Shown one piece after another: positions 1 through 5,363 of a DNA stretch of 6,192 bases; positions within the stretch are counted from its first letter, which is position 1, and each line of letters starts with the position of its first letter. The stretch spans positions 1 to 6,192 of the forward strand of contig CABUVC010000098.1 of assembly GCA_902494855.1 (NCBI GenBank), written 5' to 3'. Below the pieces are notes generated by a model that was not told the DNA's origin, made no database searches, and saw only the letters and a program-made list of their open reading frames with translations. This stretch comes from an uncultured Collinsella sp. GTDB taxonomy: Bacteria; Actinomycetota; Coriobacteriia; Coriobacteriales; Coriobacteriaceae. The position numbers and the translations under genes were made by a program.

Positions 1-28
1 AAAAAAGAGTCGCTGTTTCCAGCGACTC
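1..28 (-). terminator. Intrinsic terminator of the redox operon
   Basis: Read on the minus strand, a perfect 9-bp stem (GAGTCGCTG pairing with CAGCGACTC, positions 7-28) with a 4-base loop is followed directly by a run of six T (positions 6-1). It lies 25 bp beyond the stop codon of the thioredoxin lipoprotein gene. This is a textbook Rho-independent terminator and marks the 3' end of the three-gene minus-strand operon. The T tract may continue beyond the window edge. Confidence 0.93.
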
Positions 29-53
29 CCCTTCAGTTGTCTGTCCCACGGAC

Positions 54-1016
54 TTACTGTTCGCTCTTCGCGAGTGCCTGATCGATCAGTTTGTTGAGCG
101 CCTCGCGCTGCTCAGCGGAGTTGATGCCGCCCATGATCGGCTCTCCCACAATGTTACCGTTCTGGTCGATCACGTAGGTGGTCGGGAACGAGTACAGGTT
201 GGAGGTGAACTTTCCGGCCTCGCTGTCCGACTTAAACCAGATGTTCTTATACGTCACGCCCTTCTTGGAAAGCACGTCCTTGGCATCGGCCACCTCGTCT
301 TTGTTGCCATCGAGCGTAAAGGAATTAACGCCCACGACCTGGCCGCCCTTCTCGGCAAGCTCCTTGTTGAGCTTCTCCAGATCGCCCAGCTCTCCCACGC
401 ACGGCTTGCAGGTGGTAAACCAGAAGTTCATGACGGTGACCTTGTTCTTGGAGAACAGCTCGTCGCTGTTTACATCGTTGCCGTCCAAGTCCTTGCCCTT
501 AAAGCTGGGGAACTTCGTCTCCCCGCTCTCGCCGTTGGTCATGCCTGCGGTCGAGGCATCGACGCTCTCCCCCTCGCCGGGCGTGCTGCCGCATCCGGGA
601 AACTCCTTCTCCAGCGCCATGAGCTTATCCTCGATCTCCTTGACCTGCTGTGCGCCGGCCTTAAGCGTCTTGAGCTCGTCAGCCGTAAACTGATCCTTGG
701 CGCCCTCGATGGTATCAAGCAAAAAGTCGCCGTAATTGCTACCGTCCTCAATCATTGCCGAGTCTTTATTTGCCGCATTGAATACCTTTTCCCATAGGGC
801 GTTATCGCTCGCAAAGATCTCGTTTTCCTTTTGCAGCAGCTGCTGGTACAGCTCGGCCGCCTCCTCGGCGCTCGACGGCTTTTGTGCCACAAGCTCGGCA
901 ATCTGCGCATCGCCGCTCGTGGCATCCTTCGCGTCGCCCTTGGGGGCAGAGCACGCCGCGAGAGTCAGCGCCAGCACGGGCAGCATCAACAGGGCCGCAA
1001 TTTTCGACAGTTTCAT
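54..1016 (-). CDS. TlpA-like thioredoxin-fold lipoprotein
   Basis: A 320-residue protein predicted to be anchored outside the cytoplasmic membrane as a thiol-disulfide oxidoreductase. Residues 1-21 form a lipoprotein signal peptide with lipobox LAAC; Cys22 is the lipidation site. Residues about 45-140 are charged and helix-rich, possibly coiled coil, and I do not recognise this domain. A Gly/Ser/Thr-rich linker (about 141-165) contains an extra cysteine, Cys142. The thioredoxin fold occupies about 168-316, with the active site in WFTTCKPC (Cys203, Cys206) and the usual cis-proline in FPTT (Pro278). The start is supported by GGAGG about 7 bases upstream of the ATG. It is the last gene of the operon, 33 bp after the polyferredoxin stop and before a terminator. 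TlpA/ResA-type proteins usually reduce disulfides in exported proteins; the substrate here is unknown. The Lys-Pro dipeptide in the active site differs from the CxPC typical of ResA/TlpA. Confidence 0.93.
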   Translation of the reverse strand: MKLSKIAALLMLPVLALTLAACSAPKGDAKDATSGDAQIAELVAQKPSSAEEAAELYQQLLQKENEIFASDNALWEKVFNAANKDSAMIEDGSNYGDFLLDTIEGAKDQFTADELKTLKAGAQQVKEIEDKLMALEKEFPGCGSTPGEGESVDASTAGMTNGESGETKFPSFKGKDLDGNDVNSDELFSKNKVTVMNFWFTTCKPCVGELGDLEKLNKELAEKGGQVVGVNSFTLDGNKDEVADAKDVLSKKGVTYKNIWFKSDSEAGKFTSNLYSFPTTYVIDQNGNIVGEPIMGGINSAEQREALNKLIDQALAKSEQ

Positions 1017-1040
1017 GGTTCCTCCGTTGTATCGAAGCTT

Positions 1041-1054
1041 AATAGGTACCTATT
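1041..1054. repeat. 14-bp perfect palindrome across a stop codon
   Basis: AATAGGTACCTATT is fully self-complementary and spans the polyferredoxin stop codon (1050-1052) in the 33-bp gap before the lipoprotein gene. In RNA it could form only a small stem with almost no loop, so a terminator is unlikely. It may be chance, or a binding or processing site between the two genes. Confidence 0.4.
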
Positions 1055-1961
1055 TGTTTTCGCAGTCCTGCGCGGACTGCGCGGTCTTGTCGCCCGTCAC
1101 GCCCAGCCCGTAGCGAAAGCTAATGGCATCGACGGGGCACGCACCCACGCATTTGCCGCAACGAATGCACTCGGCATGGTCGGGCGTACGCGTAACGTCC
1201 ACGTCCATCAGACACACCTTGGCGCACTTGCCGCACGAAACGCATTTGCACTGGTCAACCTGAATCCCCAACAACGACACCTTGTTCATGAGCGCATAAA
1301 ACGCACCGAGGGGGCAGATCCATTTGCAGAAGGGGCGGTAGAACAACACGCTCAGCACCGCAACCGCAATGAGAATCGCGAGCTTCCAGGTAAAGAGCTT
1401 TCCCAGCGCGGAGCGGATTCCCGTATTCATGATGGACAGCGGAATCGCACCCTCGAGCACGCCCTGTGGGCAGATGTACTTGCAAAAGAACGGGTCGCCC
1501 ATGCCCACATCGTTGACCACCAAGACAGGCAGCAGCACCACGGCAAACAGCAGCACGGCATACTTGATGTACGTGAGCGGCTTGAGCTTTTTCGTTGATA
1601 GCTTTTTGCCGGGAATCTTGTGTAGAAGTTCCTGCAGCCATCCAAACGGGCACAAAAAGCCGCATACAAAACGCCCCAACAGCACACCGATCAGAATGAG
1701 CGTTCCGGTGACGTAATACGAAAAGCTAAACTTAGACGAGCCCACCACCGACTGAAACGAGCCGATGGGACACGCACCCGAGGCCGCCGGACACGAGTAG
1801 CAGTTGAGTCCCGGCACACAGACGGCCTTGCCCGCCCCTTGGTAAATGCCTCCCTTGGCAAAATTGGGCAGATGAATATTGGTCGCAAGCGTCGCCGCCG
1901 CCTGAATCAATCCGCGAAATCGCGCCAAAAGATGCGATCCGGTGTTTTTTCTTTTATCCAA
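1050..1961 (-). CDS. NapH-like membrane 4Fe-4S polyferredoxin
   Basis: A 303-residue integral membrane iron-sulfur protein of the NapH/CcoG-like group, predicted to move electrons between cytoplasmic donors or quinols and a membrane or exported acceptor. Counting from the proposed TTG, it has NCYSCP (Cys54, Cys57) plus Cys64, and three CxxxCP motifs (Cys100/104, 160/164, 212/216). Each lies next to a hydrophobic segment (about 81-104, 131-149, 189-208). A further membrane helix is likely at 15-30. Two complete CxxCxxCxxxC ferredoxin clusters follow at 240/243/246/250 and 265/268/271/275. The start is uncertain. The TTG at 1961 lies 10 bases after GGAG and overlaps the preceding small gene by 8 bp, which suggests translational coupling. 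An ATG at 2048 in the same frame would add 29 Cys/Trp/Arg-rich residues that are a frame shadow of that small gene. Family membership is clear; the physiological partner is inferred from the neighbouring thioredoxin lipoprotein. Confidence 0.88.
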   Translation of the reverse strand: MDKRKNTGSHLLARFRGLIQAAATLATNIHLPNFAKGGIYQGAGKAVCVPGLNCYSCPAASGACPIGSFQSVVGSSKFSFSYYVTGTLILIGVLLGRFVCGFLCPFGWLQELLHKIPGKKLSTKKLKPLTYIKYAVLLFAVVLLPVLVVNDVGMGDPFFCKYICPQGVLEGAIPLSIMNTGIRSALGKLFTWKLAILIAVAVLSVLFYRPFCKWICPLGAFYALMNKVSLLGIQVDQCKCVSCGKCAKVCLMDVDVTRTPDHAECIRCGKCVGACPVDAISFRYGLGVTGDKTAQSAQDCENK

Positions 1962-2100
1962 TTCCGATACACTCCAAGCACAGCCTGATTGCCTTGGCCA
2001 GCACGGCATCCGCCTCGCCGCGCATGATGCCAAAGCACACCATGGCAATCCCGGCGATCAGCAAAGCCACCTGCGCCACAGGTTTAATCGCTTTGAACAA
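1954..2100 (-). CDS. CD1871A-family small CXXC membrane protein
   Basis: A 48-codon gene beginning with TTG and ending in TAA. One hydrophobic segment covers about residues 7-26 (QVALLIAGIAMVCFGI) and includes Cys22. A short charged stretch (RGEADAVLAKAIR) follows, and the protein ends in CLECIGIG, with the dithiol at Cys41 and Cys44. This layout, one membrane helix, a RGE-type turn and a terminal CLECIG(I/L)G, matches from memory the CD1871A family of CXXC proteins, which I recall near 4Fe-4S membrane proteins and TlpA-like redoxins. AAAGGAG lies 8 bases upstream of the TTG. The in-frame GTG three codons earlier falls inside that ribosome binding site and is rejected. It is the first gene of the operon and its stop overlaps the polyferredoxin start. 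A role as a membrane dithiol relay is inferred; the biochemical function is not known to me. Confidence 0.85.
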   Translation of the reverse strand: MFKAIKPVAQVALLIAGIAMVCFGIMRGEADAVLAKAIRLCLECIGIG

Positions 2101-2108
2101 TCTGACCA

Positions 2109-2115
2109 CTCCTTT
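2109..2115 (-). promoter_or_regulatory. Ribosome binding site for the TTG-started CXXC peptide
   Basis: The minus strand reads AAAGGAG, 8 bases before the TTG at 2100. No ATG is suitably placed in this frame, so this strong Shine-Dalgarno match is what fixes the start of the 48-residue protein. Confidence 0.75.
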
Positions 2116-2133
2116 CGTTTCGCGACCCATTGG

Positions 2134-2161
2134 ACCATACCGACTATAAAATCCGTGTTAA
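2134..2161 (-). promoter_or_regulatory. Candidate promoter of the redox operon
   Basis: On the minus strand, TTAACA (2161-2156) and TATGGT (2139-2134) are separated by 16 bases and resemble sigma-70-type -35 and -10 boxes. The -10 end lies 33 bases before the TTG start of the CXXC peptide, leaving room for a short leader with its ribosome binding site. An alternative minus-strand -10, TATAGT at 2148-2143, lacks a good -35. Based on motif similarity only. Confidence 0.45.
2145..2150 (+). promoter_or_regulatory. Candidate -10 box of the two-component operon
   Basis: TATAAA lies 39 bases before the response regulator ATG on the plus strand. No convincing -35 box is seen at 16-18 bases, which would fit an activator-dependent promoter but could also mean the site is wrong. 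It lies inside the candidate promoter of the opposite-strand redox operon, so the two transcription units would share control DNA. Confidence 0.35.
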
Positions 2162-2189
2162 GCGCGAATGACTATGCAAGGAGAACGTT

Positions 2190-2864
2190 ATGCGCATCTT
2201 GGTCGTCGAGGACGAGCGGGCGCTGTGCGATGCGATCGCACGCAGCCTGCGCAACTTGGCCTATAGCGTCGACTGCTGCTACGACGGGCAGCAGGCGCTC
2301 GACCTACTCGATATCGAGACCTTCGATCTTGTGGTGCTCGACCTTAATCTTCCCCATGTCGACGGCATGACCGTGCTCAGGCAACTCAGAATTACTGATT
2401 GCGAAACTAAGGTGCTCGTGCTCTCGGCCCGCGTCGAGGTCGCCGACAAGGTAGCGGGACTCGATGCGGGCGCCAACGACTACCTCACTAAGCCGTTCCA
2501 TCTAGACGAGCTGGCGGCACGCATCCGCAGCCTCACGCTCAGGCGCTTTACGCAAAGCGATGTTATCCTGACCTGCGGATCGCTGAGCTTTGACACCAAG
2601 GCGCGCATCGCTTCCGTGGACAGCGAGGCTTTATCTCTTACGCGCAAGGAAACGGGAATCTTGGAATACCTGATGCTTAATCAGGGGCGTCCGGTAAGTC
2701 AAGAGGAGCTTATCGAGCACGTTTGGGATAGCAGCGTGAACAGCTTTAGCAACGCAACCCGCGTTCATATCTCGTCGCTCCGCAAAAAGCTACGCAGCGC
2801 TTTGGGATACGACCCGATTCGCAATCGGATTGGAGAGGGCTACGTTATGGAGGGTGGAGAATGA
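2190..2864 (+). CDS. OmpR-family response regulator
   Basis: A 224-residue cytoplasmic DNA-binding regulator, the usual length for the OmpR/PhoB family. The receiver domain occupies about 1-115: acidic pocket Glu7-Asp8, phosphoacceptor Asp51 in LVVLDLNLP, Ser79 at the switch position, and Lys101-Pro102 in YLTKPF. The C-terminal winged helix covers about 125-222, with LSLTRKETGILEYL and the recognition-helix region around NATRVHISSLRKKLR, and ends in the typical IRNRIGEGYVM hairpin. AAGGAG stands 6 bases before the ATG. The last codons overlap the kinase start (ATGA), so the two are co-translated partners. It is divergent from the redox operon across 89 bp, making that operon a plausible target. 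The signal and targets cannot be read from the sequence. Adjacent Cys29-Cys30 in the receiver are unusual but of unknown meaning. Confidence 0.96.
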   Translation: MRILVVEDERALCDAIARSLRNLAYSVDCCYDGQQALDLLDIETFDLVVLDLNLPHVDGMTVLRQLRITDCETKVLVLSARVEVADKVAGLDAGANDYLTKPFHLDELAARIRSLTLRRFTQSDVILTCGSLSFDTKARIASVDSEALSLTRKETGILEYLMLNQGRPVSQEELIEHVWDSSVNSFSNATRVHISSLRKKLRSALGYDPIRNRIGEGYVMEGGE

Positions 2865-3988
2865 AAGGGCTTTCGCTGCAATGGCGCATAACGATTATGA
2901 CGGCACTGCTGACGTGTGCGGCATGCGTACTGACGAACTGCTTGGTCGGCTATACGGGCATGCGCTACATGGACGCCATCGGCAGCGACATCTCGGCCTT
3001 TAACGCAACCGGCGAAGATTCGCTCCAGGCGTTCGACCCAACGAAAGCGGCCCTCTATGACAAGGTCACAATCGTCGTAAATGACGCACAGGAGTCTTTT
3101 GGCACGACAGCCTGGTACATCACGGCTGGAGTCACACTCCTTGGCGGCGCGCTGGCATACTTTGTGAGCGGCCGTGCACTCAAACCGCTACGGGCTTTTG
3201 CAGCTCAGGTTGAGCGTGTGCAGCCTGACAACCTAAGCGAAATCAGACTCAATGAAGATGTGCCCACCGAGCTACAACGATGCAGCGCCTCTTTCAACGA
3301 CATGATCGCTCGTCTTGGCGAAGGGTTCTCTGCACAGCGTCAGTTTACCGGCAACGCCGCACACGAGCTGCGCACCCCGCTCGCCCTTATGCAAGCACAG
3401 ATTGAACTATTCATCTCCGAACACTCCGGTTTGCAACCCGAAACAGCCGAGCTGCTCGGCCTGCTACAAGAACAAACCGAGCGCATGTCTCGAATGACCA
3501 AGGTATTGCTCGAGATGAGTGAGCTCCGCAGCGTTCCTTGCGAGGACGATGTCGAACTTGGCCCCTTGTCCGAAGAGGTCCTCACCGACCTTGCGCCACT
3601 TGCCGAAAATAAGGGCATAGCCCTCAATTGTGCTGGAGACGCTTTAGTAATCGGGAGCGACACGCTCCTCTATCGGCTGGTGTTTAACCTGGTCGAAAAT
3701 GCCATCCGTTACAGCCGCCCCGGCTCGACTGTCAACGTCTCCATCTGCGACAACGACAGCCACGTGTTCCTGCGAGTCGAGGACCAGGGCCCGGGAATAC
3801 CCAAACAGTACCGTGAGAGCATCTTCCAACCGTTCTTTCGCCTGGATAAATCCCGCAGCAGGGCATACGGCGGCGCAGGACTCGGGCTAGCGCTCGTTTG
3901 GGAGATTGCAGCGCTTCACGGTGGCGCCGTAGAGGTCGAAGCAAGTTCCGAGGACGGGACCACCATGCTCGTAAGCCTTCCAAAATGA
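2861..3988 (+). CDS. Membrane sensor histidine kinase
   Basis: A 375-residue sensor kinase that should phosphorylate the response regulator encoded just upstream (4-bp overlap). Membrane helices lie at about 10-31 and 84-103, enclosing a short external loop of about 50 residues with no domain I recognise. A HAMP-like segment follows (about 104-157, starting GRALKPLRAF). The dimerization helix carries the phosphoacceptor His168 in AAHELRTPLAL. The ATPase domain shows the N-box (Asn276 and Asn280 in VFNLVENAIRY), the G1 box DQGPGI (308-313), the F-box FQPFFRLD (322-329) and the G2 box GGAGLGLAL (337-345), so it appears catalytically complete. The first membrane helix contains Cys19, Cys22 (a CAAC motif) and Cys27. 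Next to a thiol-redox operon this invites, without proving, a redox-sensing role. The small sensor loop resembles kinases that sense within or at the membrane. Confidence 0.95.
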   Translation: MKGLSLQWRITIMTALLTCAACVLTNCLVGYTGMRYMDAIGSDISAFNATGEDSLQAFDPTKAALYDKVTIVVNDAQESFGTTAWYITAGVTLLGGALAYFVSGRALKPLRAFAAQVERVQPDNLSEIRLNEDVPTELQRCSASFNDMIARLGEGFSAQRQFTGNAAHELRTPLALMQAQIELFISEHSGLQPETAELLGLLQEQTERMSRMTKVLLEMSELRSVPCEDDVELGPLSEEVLTDLAPLAENKGIALNCAGDALVIGSDTLLYRLVFNLVENAIRYSRPGSTVNVSICDNDSHVFLRVEDQGPGIPKQYRESIFQPFFRLDKSRSRAYGGAGLGLALVWEIAALHGGAVEVEASSEDGTTMLVSLPK

Positions 3989-4010
3989 TCTGTAGCGTTA
4001 GCCGAACAGT

Positions 4011-4050
4011 AAAACGAAAGGGGTCCCGCACACGTTTGCGCGGGGCCCCT
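4011..4050 (-). terminator. Terminator of guaA, shared convergent hairpin
   Basis: An 11-bp stem (4019-4029 with 4040-4050, AGGGGTCCCGC against GCGGGGCCCCT) has a 10-base loop. On the minus strand it is followed by TTCGTTTTACTG, a T-rich tail, which suits termination of guaA 36 bp after its stop codon. The single non-Watson-Crick position is a wobble pair in plus-strand RNA and a mismatch in minus-strand RNA. On the plus strand the following bases are CCCTGTC, not T-rich, so termination of the kinase transcript here is less certain. Confidence 0.75.
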
Positions 4051-4085
4051 CCCTGTCAATGCAATTCGTCCAAAAGAGTAGAAGC

Positions 4086-5066
4086 TTACTCCCACTCAAC
4101 GGTGCCAACGGGCTTGGGCGTAAGGTCGTAACACACGCGGCAGATGCCGGGAACCTCGGCGGTGACGCGAGCGGTAATACGCTTGAGTAGCGCCCAGTCG
4201 AGCTCGGGAACCTCGGCAGTCATGACATCGACGGTGTTGATGCAGCGGATGATGCAGGGCCAATCGTAGGCGCGCTTGCCCTCGCGCACACCGGTTGCGC
4301 GGAAGTCGGGCACGACGGCAAAATACTGCCAGATGGTCAGACCGGCCTTGTCGATCTCCTCGCGCACGATGGCGTCGGCTTCGCGCAGCGCCTCAAGACG
4401 GTCGCGGGTGATGGCACCAAGGCAGCGGACGCCCAGGCCGGGACCGGGGAACGGCTGGCGCTCAACCATATTCTCGGGCAGGCCGAGCTCGCGACCCACG
4501 ACGCGGACCTCGTCCTTGTACAGCAGTTTGACGGGCTCGCAGAGCTCAAACTGCAGATCCTCGGGCAGACCGCCCACGTTGTGGTGAGCCTTCACGCCGT
4601 CTTGGGACTCCAGGATGTCGGGATAGATGGTGCCCTGGGCGAGGAAGCTGACCTCATCGCCAACCTTGCGGGCCTCCTCCTCGAACACGCGAATGAACTC
4701 GGCGCCGATAATCTTACGCTTGGCCTCGGGCTCCTCGACGTCCACGAGCTTGTCCAGGAAGCGATCTGTGGCGTCAACGTAAACCAGGTTGGCATCCATC
4801 TGATTCTTGAAGACGTCGACGACCTGCTCGCTCTCGCCCTTGCGCATCAGGCCGTGGTTAACATGCACGCAAATGAGCTGCTTGCCGATGGCCTTGATGA
4901 GCAGGGCCGCGACAACCGAACTGTCGACACCACCGGAAAGAGCCAGCAGGACCTTTTTGTCGCCGATCTGCTCGCGGATTGCAGCGACCTGCTCTTCGAT
5001 GAACGCCTGGGCAAGTTCGGGAGTGGTGATACGTACCATGTCGTCGGGACGCTTGTTGGGATCCAT
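4086..5066 (-). CDS. guaA: GMP synthase ATP-pyrophosphatase subunit, no fused glutaminase
   Basis: A 326-residue enzyme that adenylates XMP and aminates it to GMP, the last step of guanine nucleotide synthesis, in the cytoplasm. The PP-loop is SGGVDSS (44-50), followed by VNHGLMRKGE (70-79), QGTIYPDI (144-151), KAHHNVGGLPE (159-169) and RQPFPGPGLGVR (203-214). The C-terminal dimerization domain ends in KPVGTVEWE, close to the usual KPPATIEWE ending, so the 3' end is intact. Most bacterial GuaA proteins are about 510-525 residues with an N-terminal class I glutamine amidotransferase domain. That domain is absent here. AAGGAG lies 6 bases before the ATG, a good -10 lies further upstream, and no amidotransferase sequence is seen in the upstream 297 bp, so this is a designed short form rather than a truncation. 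Ammonia would come from a separately encoded glutaminase or be used directly; neither is visible here. Confidence 0.95.
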   Translation of the reverse strand: MDPNKRPDDMVRITTPELAQAFIEEQVAAIREQIGDKKVLLALSGGVDSSVVAALLIKAIGKQLICVHVNHGLMRKGESEQVVDVFKNQMDANLVYVDATDRFLDKLVDVEEPEAKRKIIGAEFIRVFEEEARKVGDEVSFLAQGTIYPDILESQDGVKAHHNVGGLPEDLQFELCEPVKLLYKDEVRVVGRELGLPENMVERQPFPGPGLGVRCLGAITRDRLEALREADAIVREEIDKAGLTIWQYFAVVPDFRATGVREGKRAYDWPCIIRCINTVDVMTAEVPELDWALLKRITARVTAEVPGICRVCYDLTPKPVGTVEWE

Positions 5067-5132
5067 GCAGAGCTCCTTCTCGGTTCGATGGAAATGCGCC
5101 GCGCGTATGCAGACGCACCGTCATATGACCTC

Positions 5133-5161
5133 ATTATATGCAGAACGAGATACGTTTCCCA
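5133..5161 (-). promoter_or_regulatory. Candidate guaA promoter
   Basis: On the minus strand a perfect TATAAT -10 box (5138-5133) stands 17 bases after a weak -35-like TGGGAA (5161-5156). The start of transcription would fall near 5126, giving a leader of about 60 bases before the guaA ATG. That leader has no recognisable purine riboswitch or terminator. Confidence 0.6.
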
Positions 5162-5205
5162 TCGCTGCGACAGAGCTTTTTGCAGGGGCGGCAGTTTTTC
5201 TATAT

Positions 5206-5240
5206 CCCAAGGTCAGCTAGACTTCGGTAGCCACCTTGGG
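5206..5240. other. Interrupted stem-loop in the guaA/LuxR intergenic region
   Basis: CCCAAGGT (5206-5213) pairs perfectly with ACCTTGGG (5233-5240), and inside it GCTA (5216-5219) pairs with TAGC (5228-5231). Only a small asymmetric bulge and an 8-base loop remain. Neither strand has a T run directly after the stem, and no gene ends here, so it is not an ordinary terminator. The rest of the 297-bp gap (5067-5363) holds the guaA leader and promoter and a possible LuxR promoter, and I see no gene in it. Confidence 0.5.
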
Positions 5241-5322
5241 AGCATCGCCAATAGACTCTTCCTTTATACGTTCGGCACAATCGTAGGCGATACCCACAAA
5301 TTCCAGTCCCGAGCAACAAGAG

Positions 5323-5328
5323 TACAAT
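5323..5328 (+). promoter_or_regulatory. Candidate -10 box for the LuxR-type regulator
   Basis: TACAAT lies 35 bases before the proposed ATG on the plus strand. The bases at the -35 position (around 5300-5306, ATTCCAG) match the consensus poorly, so this is a tentative call. Confidence 0.35.
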
Positions 5329-5363
5329 TGCTGCTAGTGTTGCCAGCTGTTGGGAGATGGAAG

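Noticed and set aside
831..1598. A 255-codon plus-strand open frame lying antisense to the redox operon
   Set aside because: It crosses two well-supported minus-strand genes, its product is Arg/His/Gln-rich with no domain, and it has no suitable ribosome binding site. It is a high-GC frame shadow.
1942..2370. A plus-strand open frame that overlaps the redox operon start, the intergenic gap and the 5' end of the response regulator
   Set aside because: It runs through a control region and an out-of-frame, clearly real regulator gene. Its product is low-complexity and unlike any family I know.
5067..5132. Possible purine riboswitch or attenuator in the guaA leader
   Set aside because: The TATAAT here is a promoter -10, and the conserved purine-riboswitch loop sequences and three-way junction are absent. 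There is no terminator hairpin before the ATG.
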